Below the pieces are notes generated by a model. It did no database searches and was not told the origin of the DNA. It was given only the letters and a program-made list of their open reading frames with translations. The translations under genes were made by a program, and so were the position numbers. 64,000 nt of DNA from Variovorax boronicumulans (GTDB lineage Bacteria > Pseudomonadota > Gammaproteobacteria > Burkholderiales > Burkholderiaceae_C): NCBI RefSeq assembly GCF_029892485.1, contig NZ_JARXVG010000001.1, forward strand, positions 558,001-622,000. The letters are read 5' to 3'. How positions within the stretch are numbered: position 1 is the stretch's first letter; every line of letters starts with the position of its first letter. Below are positions 9,978 to 18,249 of this stretch, piece after piece.

Positions 9978-9995
9978 CAAAACCCGACGGTCGGG
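9978..9995 (-). terminator. Possible weak terminator
   Basis: CCCGA-CCG-TCGGG hairpin followed by TTTTG on the minus strand, just after the 10033 gene. The stem is only 5 bp (6 with one G-C closing), so strength is doubtful; it may instead be the first hairpin of the riboswitch transcript. Confidence 0.35.
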
Positions 9996-10001
9996 ATTAT
10001 A
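9996..10001 (-). promoter_or_regulatory. -10 box (TATAAT) of the riboswitch transcript
   Basis: A perfect TATAAT on the minus strand about 45 bases upstream of the 5' edge of the cobalamin riboswitch. No convincing -35 hexamer lies 16-18 bases further upstream, where the sequence is GC-only, so an activator or an extended context would be needed. Position relative to the aptamer is the main support. Confidence 0.4.
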
Positions 10002-10032
10002 GGTAGCGCCCCTCGGCGCGCGCCCCGGGATC

Positions 10033-10275
10033 TCAGCCGGGTTTTCCTTCTGCGCCGAAGAGCCGCCGCATCACCGCGACGCCGGCCACCAGTGCATTCG
10101 AGTAGCTGGCATAGGGGTCGTGCGCAGCCTCCAGCGGCAGGTAGACATGGCGCTGGTCGCCAGCCGCATCGCCGTCCGCCGCTTCTTCCATGAGCACCCA
10201 GTAGAACTCGCCCACCTCCAGTTCATGGACGGTGAGTGCGATGTTTCGGGTGGGGGACATGCGAAGGTGGCTCAT
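10033..10275 (-). CDS. Small conserved protein of unknown function
   Basis: 80 residues from the second ATG (10275); the upstream ATG at 10311 would add 12 residues and has no better ribosome site. The protein is acidic, without signal peptide or membrane segment, and reads as a compact alpha/beta domain: 'HELEVGEFYWVLMEE' then a polar loop and 'AHDPYASYSNALVAG'. Codon use matches the neighbours (GC-rich third positions). I do not recognise the family. Confidence 0.6.
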   Translation of the reverse strand: MSHLRMSPTRNIALTVHELEVGEFYWVLMEEAADGDAAGDQRHVYLPLEAAHDPYASYSNALVAGVAVMRRLFGAEGKPG

Positions 10276-10414
10276 GCAGTGTGTTTCCGTCAATGGATGG
10301 GCGGCGGGCAAGGTTGACAGCTTCCCGAGCTCCCGGGCTTCTCCTACAGAGCTTGCGGTTGGCGCGACCTAATGTTGGCTTCAGGGACCTTCATCAAAAC
10401 CCGGAGGCAACAAC

Positions 10415-10819
10415 ATGAAGCACTTCACTCTTGAATCCAACATGCGGGCAAGCATCGGCGGCGCGTTCTATCCGACCGGCTATTCGATGGTGATGTTCCC
10501 GAGCGCCGAGGACGCCGACCGCATCGGCCACCGGTTGATCGAGAACGGCGTGAGCGGCGACGAGGTCTACCTGCTTACCGCCGCCACGGTGCTCGCGGAA
10601 ATCACGCCGACCGTGAGCGATGCCGACAACCCCCTGCCCTCCGCGGGCACCGAAGGCGCCACGGTGCGCGCCTACACCAAGCTCGCGCGCGAAGGGCACA
10701 CGGGCCTCCTGGTCAGGACGAAGGACGAAGCGGCCGCAAACCAGCTGATGGAACTGGTGCGTACCGTCCCCTACTCGATCGCCCAGCGCTACCGCACGCT
10801 GGTCATCGAAGACCTCTGA
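10415..10819 (+). CDS. Small soluble protein, GSP17M-like fold suspected
   Basis: 134 residues, preceded by GGAGG eight bases before the ATG. It opens with 'YSMVMFPSAEDADRIGHRLIENG', a beta-alpha start that resembles the short alpha/beta domain of general stress protein 17M-like proteins, and has a second beta-alpha unit at 'HTGLLVRTKDEAAANQLMELV'. The two halves look like a ferredoxin-like beta-alpha-beta repeat. No catalytic motif is visible. Function unknown; the fold is inference from the pattern. Confidence 0.7.
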   Translation: MKHFTLESNMRASIGGAFYPTGYSMVMFPSAEDADRIGHRLIENGVSGDEVYLLTAATVLAEITPTVSDADNPLPSAGTEGATVRAYTKLAREGHTGLLVRTKDEAAANQLMELVRTVPYSIAQRYRTLVIEDL

Positions 10820-10833
10820 AGCCGCGCCGGCGC

Positions 10834-12543
10834 TCAAGCCGGCACGGCCATCGACACGGCGCGCTGGACCACGTCGCGCGCCATCGCCTGCGCCAGCTCG
10901 TGCTCGCCGAGGAAGACGGTGACGGCCGCCTCCTGCGTGAGCAGGCGCGCTTCCTGCTCGTTGTGGCTGCGGATCACGGTCTGGATCGTGGGGTTGAGCG
11001 TGCGGGCGGTCTCGATCATCTGGCGCACGTTCATGGTGTCGGGCGTGGCCACAACCAGCACGCGGGCGCGGGCAATGTGCGCCTGGATCAGCACCGCCGG
11101 ATCGGCCGCATCGCCCCACACGGCCGCGACGCCGGCTTCGCGCAGCTTCTCGACCAGTTCTCGGTTCTGCTCGGCCACCACGAAGGGAATGTCGTTCGCC
11201 TCCAGCTCGGCGGCGATGCGGCGCCCCACACGGCCGTAGCCGACCAGCACCACCTGCCTGGAGAGGTACTTCGCCTCGGTGCTCATCGGCAGCTCAGCCA
11301 GCGGGTCGTCGCGCGACTCCAGCCCCCGTGCGAACGAAGAATGGGCATGCAGCCACTTCTGCATCGGTGCGATGAGGCTGAACCACAGCGGGTTGGTGGC
11401 GATGGAGATGAGCGCGCCGGCCAGCACCAGGCTCTGCCCTTCCACCGGCAAGAGGCCGAGCGACACGCCCAGCCCCGCCAGGATGAACGAGAACTCGCCG
11501 ATCTGCGCCAGGCTGGCGCTCACCGTGAGTGCCGTGCCCAGCGGATAGCGGAACACCAGCACCAGCGCGCAGGCCGCGAGCGACTTGCCCAGCACGATCA
11601 CCCCCACCACCGCGAGCACCTGCAGGGGACGGTCGATCAGCACCGAGGGGTCGAACAGCATGCCCACCGACACGAAGAACAGCACCGCGAAGGCATCGCG
11701 CAGCGGCAGCGATTCCTGTGCCGCCCGGTGGCTGAACTGCGACTCGCGCATGACCATGCCAGCGAAGAAGGCACCGAGCGCGAACGACACGCCGAAGAGC
11801 GCCGCCGAGGCGAAGGCGATGCTGACCGCGGCGGCCACCACGCACAGCGTGAACAGCTCGCGCGAGCCGGTGCGGGTCACCTGCCAGAGGATCCACGGGA
11901 ACACCCGCCGCCCCACCACCAGCATCAGTGCGACGAAGCCGCCGACCTGCAGCAGCGTGAGACCGAGGGTCTGCCACAGCGGGTCTGCGGGGCCGCCGCC
12001 GTTGTCGGGCGTGCCGCCGAGCGCGCCGGCCAAGGGCGGCATCAGCACCAGCACCAGCACCATGGCCAGGTCCTCGACGACGAGCCAGCCGATGGCGATG
12101 CGGCCGGTGAATGAATCGAGGATGCCCAGGCTCTCGAGCGCGCGCAGCAACACGACCGTGCTGGCGACCGAGAGCGCCAGGCCGAACACCAGCGCAGCGC
12201 CGGGACTCCAGCCCCACCACAAGGCAAGGCCGCCGCCGAGCAGCGTGGCCACGGCGATCTGCGCGAGCGCGCCGGGCAGTGCGATCTTGCGCACGGCCAG
12301 GAGGTCGTCGAGGGAAAAGTGGAGGCCGACGCCGAACATCAGCAGCATCACGCCGATTTCGGCGAGCTGCGCGGCAATGCTTGCATCGGCCACGAAGCCG
12401 GGAGTGAACGGGCCGATGATCACGCCCGCCAGGAGGTAGCCGACGAGCGCCGGCAGCCGCAGCTTGGCCGCCAGGAAACCGAACACCAGCGCCAGGCCGA
12501 GGCCGGCGGCAATGGTGTTGATGAGGGAAACGCTGTGCGGCAT
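10834..12543 (-). CDS. ybaL: Kef-type K+/H+ antiporter with RCK domain (YbaL-like)
   Basis: 569 residues. About 12 hydrophobic segments fill residues 1-390 with the CPA2 family features 'GVIIGPFTPG', 'LMFGVGLHFSLDDLL' and 'FFVSVGMLFDP'. A cytosolic TrkA-N/RCK domain follows (about 420-560) with the NAD-binding 'LVGYGRVGRR' loop. This is the domain order and length of E. coli YbaL/KefB-type antiporters, which move monovalent cations against protons and are gated by nucleotide or glutathione adducts. It stands alone, tail to tail with the 10415 gene. Confidence 0.9.
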   Translation of the reverse strand: MPHSVSLINTIAAGLGLALVFGFLAAKLRLPALVGYLLAGVIIGPFTPGFVADASIAAQLAEIGVMLLMFGVGLHFSLDDLLAVRKIALPGALAQIAVATLLGGGLALWWGWSPGAALVFGLALSVASTVVLLRALESLGILDSFTGRIAIGWLVVEDLAMVLVLVLMPPLAGALGGTPDNGGGPADPLWQTLGLTLLQVGGFVALMLVVGRRVFPWILWQVTRTGSRELFTLCVVAAAVSIAFASAALFGVSFALGAFFAGMVMRESQFSHRAAQESLPLRDAFAVLFFVSVGMLFDPSVLIDRPLQVLAVVGVIVLGKSLAACALVLVFRYPLGTALTVSASLAQIGEFSFILAGLGVSLGLLPVEGQSLVLAGALISIATNPLWFSLIAPMQKWLHAHSSFARGLESRDDPLAELPMSTEAKYLSRQVVLVGYGRVGRRIAAELEANDIPFVVAEQNRELVEKLREAGVAAVWGDAADPAVLIQAHIARARVLVVATPDTMNVRQMIETARTLNPTIQTVIRSHNEQEARLLTQEAAVTVFLGEHELAQAMARDVVQRAVSMAVPA

Positions 12544-12625
12544 CGCTGCATTTTGCAGGAACGATGCCTGTCCTTTTATTTCACACGGCCTTCTTGGGGG
12601 AAGCGTTCAGAGGCATTCGGGGCGG

Positions 12626-12721
12626 GTGCACAGGCCACCGGGTGCTCCCCTCCGCGAATGTCCTCCGGCCTGCGGCCTCCCCCTTGATTTCGCTGCGGGG
12701 AGCACCCGATGCCCTGTGCAC
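12626..12721. repeat. 96-bp imperfect palindrome, REP-like intergenic element
   Basis: The outer arms GTGCACAGG(c)CA(c)CGGGTGCTCCCC (12626-12650) and its near-perfect reverse complement (12697-12721) flank a core with a small GGCC palindrome. It could fold into a hairpin of more than 20 bp on either strand. It lies between the antiporter and dctA genes and carries no coding capacity. The form is that of dispersed intergenic palindromes of Burkholderiales; copy number cannot be seen from one window. Confidence 0.7.
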
Positions 12722-12764
12722 TCGGGCACGCTGTCGTTGCGCGACCGGATCGATCGAGTCTGGG

Positions 12765-14108
12765 TCAGCCCGCCATCTTGCTGTCGCGAGTGTTCTCCAG
12801 CACTTCGGGCTCTTGCGATTCGACCCAGCTCTCGTTGTTCAAGCCCGCCTGCAGCCGCTCGGTGTCGAGCTCGTTGGTCCACTTGGCCACCACGATGGTG
12901 GCCACGCCGTTGCCGATCAGGTTGGTCAAGGCGCGTGCCTCGGACATGAAGCGGTCGATGCCCAGGATGAGCGCCAACCCCGCCACCGGCACATGGCCCA
13001 CCGCCGAGAGCGTGGCCGCCAGCACGATGAAGCCGCTGCCGGTAACGCCCGCCGCGCCCTTGGAGGTCAGCAGCAGCACCGCGAGCAAGGTGATCTCCTG
13101 CACCAGCGTCATGGGCGTGTTGGTGGCCTGCGCGATGAACACCGCGGCCATCGTCAGGTAGATCGAGGTGCCGTCGAGGTTGAACGAATAGCCGGTCGGG
13201 ATCACCAGGCCCACGCAGGTCTTGTTGGCGCCCAGGTTCTCCATCTTCTCCATCATGCGCGGCAGCACCGATTCGCTGGAGGACGTGCCCAGCACGATCA
13301 GCAGTTCTTCCTTGATGTACTTGATGAACTTCCAGATGCTGAAGCCGTGGAAGCGCGCAATGAGCCCGAGCACCACGAAGATGAACAACAGGCACGTCAG
13401 GTAGAAGGTGCCCATCAGCTTGCCGAGGGAGAACAGGCTGCCAACGCCGTACTTGCCGATGGTGAAGGCCATGGCGCCGAAGGCACCGATGGGTGCGAGC
13501 TTCATGATGTAGCCCACGATCACGAAGAGCACGTGCGAGCCCTTCTCGATCACGTCGAACACCAGCGTACCGCGGCCGCCGAAGCGGTGCAGCGCAAAGC
13601 CGAACAGCACCGCGATCAGCAGCACCTGCAGGATCTCGCCCTTGGCGAAGGCATCGACGATGGTGCTGGGAATGATGTTGAGCAGGAAGTCGACCGTGCC
13701 GGTCATCTTGCCCGGGCCGGTGTACGCGGCGATGGCCTTGGTGTCCAGCGTGGTCGGGTCGATGTTCATGCCCACGCCGGGCTTGAGCACATTGACCAGC
13801 ACGAGGCCGACCAGCAGCGCGATGGAACTCACGATCTCGAAGTACAGCAGCGCCAGCCCGCCCGTCTTGCCGACCTTCTTCATGTCTTCCATGCCGGCGA
13901 TGCCGACCACCACCGTGCAGAAGATGATCGGCGCGATGATCATCTTGATGAGCTTGATGAAGCCATCGCCCAGCGGCTTCATGCTCTCGCCGATTGCGGG
14001 ATAGAAATAGCCCAGCAGCACGCCGATGACCACCGCGGTGATCACCTGCACGTAGAGGGAGCGGTACAGCGGGAGCTTCTTGGCGGGTGTGTTTGTTGTG
14101 TGTTCCAT
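12765..14108 (-). CDS. dctA: C4-dicarboxylate transporter DctA
   Basis: 447 residues from ATG 14108, with a GGAGG site; an upstream in-frame ATG lacks one. Eight hydrophobic segments and two re-entrant loops of the dicarboxylate/amino acid:cation symporter family are visible, with the serine-rich '[16 protein letters not shown]' hairpin and '[13 protein letters not shown]' of the substrate site. It imports succinate, fumarate and malate with Na+ or H+. Length and sequence match bacterial DctA. A palindrome follows the gene. No dctBD regulators are adjacent. Confidence 0.94.
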   Translation of the reverse strand: MEHTTNTPAKKLPLYRSLYVQVITAVVIGVLLGYFYPAIGESMKPLGDGFIKLIKMIIAPIIFCTVVVGIAGMEDMKKVGKTGGLALLYFEIVSSIALLVGLVLVNVLKPGVGMNIDPTTLDTKAIAAYTGPGKMTGTVDFLLNIIPSTIVDAFAKGEILQVLLIAVLFGFALHRFGGRGTLVFDVIEKGSHVLFVIVGYIMKLAPIGAFGAMAFTIGKYGVGSLFSLGKLMGTFYLTCLLFIFVVLGLIARFHGFSIWKFIKYIKEELLIVLGTSSSESVLPRMMEKMENLGANKTCVGLVIPTGYSFNLDGTSIYLTMAAVFIAQATNTPMTLVQEITLLAVLLLTSKGAAGVTGSGFIVLAATLSAVGHVPVAGLALILGIDRFMSEARALTNLIGNGVATIVVAKWTNELDTERLQAGLNNESWVESQEPEVLENTRDSKMAG

Positions 14109-14185
14109 GACTTGCCTCCGGAAGGGTTGAGAACTGTAGGCTCGTATCGGGTGTTTTCCATTCGTAAAAGCCACATCGCGGGAAC

Positions 14186-14208
14186 AAAAAAACCCGCCGA
14201 GGCGGGCT
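14186..14208 (-). terminator. Rho-independent terminator after phaB
   Basis: Minus strand: CCCGCC-TC-GGCGGG stem followed by a run of seven T. It lies 27 bases beyond the phaB stop and ends phaB transcription before dctA's promoter region. Confidence 0.85.
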
Positions 14209-14234
14209 CTTCGATCAGGTTGCGGTCAGCATGC

Positions 14235-14972
14235 TCAATGCATGTGCAGGCCGCCGTTGACCGAGAAGTCGGCCCCGGTGGAGTAGCCGCCTTCGTCGGT
14301 CGCCAGCCACGAGATGATCGAGGCGATCTCGCTCGGCTCGCCCAGGCGCTTGACCGGGATGGTGGCCACGATCTTGTCGAGCACTTCCTGGCGGATGGCC
14401 TTGACCATGTCGGTGCCGATGTAGCCCGGGCTCACGGTGTTGACCGTCACGCCCTTGTTCGCCAGCTCCTGCGCCAGCGCCATCGTGAAGCCGTGCATGC
14501 CGGCCTTGGCCGCCGAATAGTTGGTCTGGCCCGCCTGGCCCTTGGCGCCGTTGACCGAGCTGATGTTGATGATGCGGCCCCAGCCCTTCTCGACCATGTC
14601 GCCCACCACCTGCTTGGTGACGTTGAACATGCTGTTGAGGTTGGTCTCGATGACCGCGCTCCAGTCCTCGGGCGTCATCTTGAGGAACATGCGGTCGCGC
14701 GTGATGCCTGCGTTGTTGACCAGCACGTCGATGGGGCCGTGCGCTGCCTTGGCAGCGGAAAAAGCCTCGACGGTGGATTGCCAGTCGCCGACATTGCCGA
14801 CCGAGGCGTGGAACTCGAAGCCTTCGGCTTTCTGTTCGGCCAGCCACTTGGCATGGTCGCGCGTGGGACCGCAACCGGCGATCACGGTGAATCCGTCTCT
14901 GTGCAGACGCTGGCAGATGGCTGTTCCGATGCCACCCATGCCCCCGGTGACATATGCAACTTTCTTGCTCAT
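14235..14972 (-). CDS. phaB: Acetoacetyl-CoA reductase PhaB (NADPH)
   Basis: 245 residues from ATG 14972 with AGGAAA six bases upstream. A short-chain dehydrogenase: 'VTGGMGGIGTAIC' cofactor loop (residues 8-20), 'NNAGITRD', and the catalytic Ser...Tyr-x-x-x-Lys in 'NISSVNGAKGQ' and 'NYSAAKAG'. 'GQTNYSAAKAGMHGFTMALAQE' region and the C-terminal 'GADFSVNGGLHMH' are characteristic of PhaB. It reduces acetoacetyl-CoA to (R)-3-hydroxybutyryl-CoA for polyhydroxyalkanoate synthesis. Its partners phaA and phaC lie 10 kb to the right, not in the same operon. A strong terminator follows. Confidence 0.95.
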   Translation of the reverse strand: MSKKVAYVTGGMGGIGTAICQRLHRDGFTVIAGCGPTRDHAKWLAEQKAEGFEFHASVGNVGDWQSTVEAFSAAKAAHGPIDVLVNNAGITRDRMFLKMTPEDWSAVIETNLNSMFNVTKQVVGDMVEKGWGRIINISSVNGAKGQAGQTNYSAAKAGMHGFTMALAQELANKGVTVNTVSPGYIGTDMVKAIRQEVLDKIVATIPVKRLGEPSEIASIISWLATDEGGYSTGADFSVNGGLHMH

Positions 14973-15166
14973 GAAATTTCCTTGATGTTTGCTTGGCAAA
15001 AGCCTGAACGGCCGCCTTCACTCTAGCCATTTTCACGCCATCGACCTCTGAGGAAAACACTGAGCCAGGCTTGCAACCAGCTGTCACGAAGCGGTGCGCA
15101 GGTGCAACCTATATGCTCAGCTCTGTACGCTCTTGCTCACGCATTGCCCTCAAGGAGTTCGAAAGT

Positions 15167-15817
15167 ATGAATTTCGGGATCATCGTATTCCCCGACGTCG
15201 AGGAACTCGATTTCGTCGGGCCTTGGGAAATGCTCACCATGTGGAGCAAGCTCGCCGCGGGCCCGCAGAACTGCCTGATCGTCGCCGAGAAGCGCGAGCC
15301 GGTGGTCTGTGCCAAGGGCCTTTCGGTCAATCCGCACGTGTCGTTCGCCGACTGCCCACCGCTCGACTACCTGCTCGTGCCCGGCGGCATGGGCACGCGG
15401 CGCGAGGTCGACAACCCCGCGATGGTGCAGTTCCTGGCCGCGCAGGCGCCGGGATGCAAGGCGCTGCTGTCGGTGTGCACCGGCGCCTTCGTGCTGCATG
15501 CGGCGGGCCTGCTCTCCGGCAAGACGGCCACCACCCACTGGGGTTCGCTCGATCGCCTGCGCGCGCTGGGCGACGTGAAGGTGGTCGAGCAGCGTTTCGT
15601 GCAGGACGGCGACGTGTGGACCTCGGCCGGCGTTTCCGCGGGCACCGACCTGATGCTCGCCTTCATCGCCCACACGGCCGGCGAGGAAGCCGCCGCCAAG
15701 GTGCAGTTGCAGGCCGAGTACTACCCGGCGGACACGGTCTACGGCAGCACGGCGAGCCATGAGCGCGCGCCGGCCTATGTGCGGCAGCCGGGCGGCACGC
15801 TGCGAAAGACCGCGTGA
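15167..15817 (+). CDS. DJ-1/PfpI family protein, isonitrile-hydratase-like
   Basis: 216 residues; the ATG at 15167 has AAGGAG 10 bases upstream, so the longer in-frame start is rejected. 'LSVCTGAFVLHAAGLLSGKTATTHW' region contains the nucleophile-elbow cysteine (about residue 107) and downstream histidine of the class I glutamine-amidotransferase-like fold; the early 'DVEELDFVGPWEML' carries the conserved acidic residue. It resembles isonitrile hydratase and the sensor domain of GlxA-type AraC regulators but has no helix-turn-helix. It overlaps pncC by the GTGA at 15814. Confidence 0.85.
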   Translation: MNFGIIVFPDVEELDFVGPWEMLTMWSKLAAGPQNCLIVAEKREPVVCAKGLSVNPHVSFADCPPLDYLLVPGGMGTRREVDNPAMVQFLAAQAPGCKALLSVCTGAFVLHAAGLLSGKTATTHWGSLDRLRALGDVKVVEQRFVQDGDVWTSAGVSAGTDLMLAFIAHTAGEEAAAKVQLQAEYYPADTVYGSTASHERAPAYVRQPGGTLRKTA

Positions 15818-16341
15818 GCACGGCGCCTTCGCTCGAACTGGAGCCGCTCGCCGTGATCGCAGCCCGCGTCGGCGCGACGCTGCGCGAACGGCGGCAAACG
15901 GTGGCGGTCGCCGAGTCTTCGGCCGGCGGCCTCGTGTCGGCCGCCCTGCTCGCGATTCCCGGCGCGTCGGCATTCTTTCTCGGTGGCGCGGTCGTCTATT
16001 CGCGGCGTGCCGGAAAGGCGCTGCTGGGGCTGACGCGCGAAGACATCGGCGACATGCGCGGTGAGACCGAGCCCTACGCCCGATTCATCGCAGCCCGCAT
16101 CCGCGAGAGCCATCGCGCGACCTGGGGCATCTGCGAGAGCGGCGCGGCCGGGCCTTCGGGGAGCCCCTACGGCGATGCGCCAGGGCACGTGTGCGTGGCA
16201 GTCGTGGGCGCAATCACCGTGAGTCGGACCATCGAGAACGGTGACACCGACCGGCCGAGGAACATGGACGTGTTCGCGCGGCAGTTGCTGCAGCTCTTCG
16301 ATGAAACGCTGCAGGCGCCAGCCGCCCACGGGCCGACCTGA
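15814..16341 (+). CDS. pncC: Nicotinamide-nucleotide amidohydrolase PncC (CinA C-terminal domain)
   Basis: 175 residues starting at a GTG that overlaps the previous stop (GTGA). 'VAVAESSAGGLVSAALLAIPGAS' region is the CinA-C signature with its active-site serine, followed by 'GAVVYS' and 'ICESGAAGPSGSPYG', in which family members usually have a TGIAGP-type loop. The enzyme deamidates nicotinamide mononucleotide to nicotinate mononucleotide in NAD recycling. Here the loop reads ESGAAGPSG rather than the usual TGxAGPxG, so activity could be altered. No N-terminal CinA domain is present, as is usual in proteobacteria. Confidence 0.85.
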   Translation: MSTAPSLELEPLAVIAARVGATLRERRQTVAVAESSAGGLVSAALLAIPGASAFFLGGAVVYSRRAGKALLGLTREDIGDMRGETEPYARFIAARIRESHRATWGICESGAAGPSGSPYGDAPGHVCVAVVGAITVSRTIENGDTDRPRNMDVFARQLLQLFDETLQAPAAHGPT

Positions 16342-16344
16342 ACC

Positions 16345-17348
16345 TCAGTCCGCCTGCACGCCGGCGGCCTTGATCACCTTGCCCCACTTCTCCACCTCCG
16401 CCGCGAGGTGCGTGCGCAGGCTATCGGGCGTCTGCTTGTCCAGCGGCACGATCTCCGAGCTGAGTTCGGCCAGGCGGTGCTTGACCATGTCGTCCTGCAG
16501 CGCGGCGCGCAGGGCGACATTCAGCTTCTCGACCACGGCCGGCGGCGTGCCCTTGGGGGCATACATGCCATGCCACACCCGCACGTCGAAGCCCTTCAGG
16601 CCCTGTTCGTCGAGCGTCGGGATGTCGGGCATGCTCGACAGCCGCCTGGGCGTGGTCACGCCGAACACCTTCACGCGATTGCCGTCCTTGATGACCGGCG
16701 CGGTCTGCGTGGTCTGGTCGCACAGCAGGTCGACCTGCCCGCCCATGAGGTCGTTGAGCGCCGGGCCCGCGCCCTTGTACGGAACCGTCGTCAGCTGCAC
16801 GCCGATCTGGTTCATGAACAGCAGCCCGCACAGTTGCGACACCGCGCCCACGCCCGCATTGGCCAGCGTGACCTTGTCCTTGTTGGCCTTCACATAGGCC
16901 AGCAGTTCGGGGTAGTTGCTGGCCGGAAAGTCCTTGCGCGAGAGCAGCGTCATCGGCACGTCGAGCACCTGGCCGATGTACTCGAAGTCCTTCAGCGGGT
17001 CGTAGTTGAGCTTCTTGTAGAGCGCGGGCGCGGTGGCCATGCCCATGTGGTGGATGAGGATGGTGTAGCCGTTCGGCGCCGCGCGGGCCACGCGCGCCGG
17101 CGCGATGGTGCCGCCCGCGCCCACGGTGTTCTCGACGATCACCGTCTGGCCCAGCGACTTGCCCATGGGAATGGCCAGCATGCGCGCCACCACGTCGGTG
17201 GGGCCGCCGGCCGAGTACGGCACGACCATGGTGATGGGCTTGTCGGGCCAGGGGCCTGCGCGGTGGCGGGCGATTGCGCGGCCATGAGGCAGGCGCCCAG
17301 CGATGCTGCCAGCAGGGTTCGTGTTTTCCAGTTCTTCTTCAGGTTCAC
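16345..17348 (-). pseudogene. Bug/TctC-family receptor with a frameshift after the signal peptide
   Basis: The start is GTG 17348 with AGGAG upstream. Its signal peptide ('LLAASLGACLMAAQSPATAQ') runs into 'APGPTS', while the mature protein 'WPDKPITMVVPYSAGGPTD' lies in another frame from about 17250 on. The break is at a C4 run (17251-17254, minus strand); one more C would give 'QAPWPDKPITMV' in frame. The rest is a complete tripartite-tricarboxylate receptor ending 'AAGVQAD'. These periplasmic proteins bind carboxylates. It is the last gene of the CoA-transferase operon. Either a real inactivating mutation or a sequencing error. Confidence 0.8.
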
Positions 17349-17391
17349 TTTTTGTCTCCTAGGTCGTTGGATCTGTCTTCTTCGTTCGGAA

Positions 17392-18249
17392 TCAGGGCGG
17401 CGACTGCGCATCGAGCGCGAGCAGGCGTTCGGCCAGGCGCACCACCGGCGCATCGACCATGCGGCCATCGAGGCTGACCACGCCGCCGCCCGCGGACTGG
17501 ATCGCGTCGATCACGCGGCGCGCCCATGCGAGCTCGTCGGCGCTCGGGCCGAGCGCGGCGTGCACCGGTGCGACCTGGTCGGGATGGATGCACAGCTTGG
17601 CGCCGAAGCCGCCGCGACGCGCGCGCGCCGTGTCGGCGGCGAGGCGTTGCGCGTTGCGCCAATCGGCTGTCACGCCGTCGATGGGCGCGGGCAGGCCGGC
17701 GCGGCGCGTGGCCAGCAGCAGTGCCAATCGCACCGGCACCAGTTCGGCTTCGTCCGCATCGCAGGCGAGGCCGAGGTCGGCCTGGAAATCCAGGTTGCCG
17801 AAAGCGAGCCGGAGTACCTGCGGCGCCGCTGCGAGTTCATCCACTGCTGCAAGTCCCGCCGCCGACTCGATGAGCGGCACGAGCAGGCCATCCGGGCCAA
17901 TGGCATCTGCCAGCCGCCGCAGGTCGCCGGCACGCTCCGCCTTGGGCAGCACCACGCCTGCGATCAGCCCTTGCGCAACCAGCGCAGCCACCGCCGTGCG
18001 GTCGTCGTCGTGCCATGGCGTGCCGCTGGCGTTGATGCGCACCAGCAGGCGCTGACGGTCGGCTTCGGGCAATGCGGCGAACGAAGCCGTGAGGCCGTCG
18101 CGCGCCGACGCCTTGCGCTCGGGCGCGACCGCATCCTCCAGGTCGACGATCACCCCGCCCGTGCCGATGGCCAGCGCCCGCGCGTGGCGCTCGGGCCGGT
18201 CGGCCGGCACGAAGAGAAAGGTGCGCGCCAGCGCGAGCGGCGTCTTCAA
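17392..18249 (-). CDS. HpcH/HpaI-family CoA-ester lyase (citramalyl-CoA or citrate lyase beta type)
   Basis: 285 residues from a TTG that overlaps the CoA-transferase stop (TTGA), which indicates coupled translation. 'ARTFLFVPADRPERHARAL' start region, 'VIVDLEDAVAPERK' (metal-binding Glu/Asp), 'RINASGTPW', 'LPKAE', 'LIESAAGL' and 'KLCIHPDQV' are the ordered motifs of the Mg2+-dependent CitE-like aldol lyases. They cleave (S)-citramalyl-CoA, malyl-CoA or similar esters to acetyl-CoA and a keto acid. With the CoA-transferase and hydratase upstream, citramalyl-CoA cleavage to acetyl-CoA and pyruvate is the best guess. Confidence 0.85.
   Translation of the reverse strand: MKTPLALARTFLFVPADRPERHARALAIGTGGVIVDLEDAVAPERKASARDGLTASFAALPEADRQRLLVRINASGTPWHDDDRTAVAALVAQGLIAGVVLPKAERAGDLRRLADAIGPDGLLVPLIESAAGLAAVDELAAAPQVLRLAFGNLDFQADLGLACDADEAELVPVRLALLLATRRAGLPAPIDGVTADWRNAQRLAADTARARRGGFGAKLCIHPDQVAPVHAALGPSADELAWARRVIDAIQSAGGGVVSLDGRMVDAPVVRLAERLLALDAQSPP

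Noticed and set aside
9996-10001. TATAAT as promoter of the 10033 gene
   Set aside because: It lies downstream of that gene in its own reading direction; it can only serve the riboswitch transcript.
12607-14187. 526-residue frame overlapping dctA
   Set aside because: Same strand, wrong frame; dctA itself is complete and conserved.
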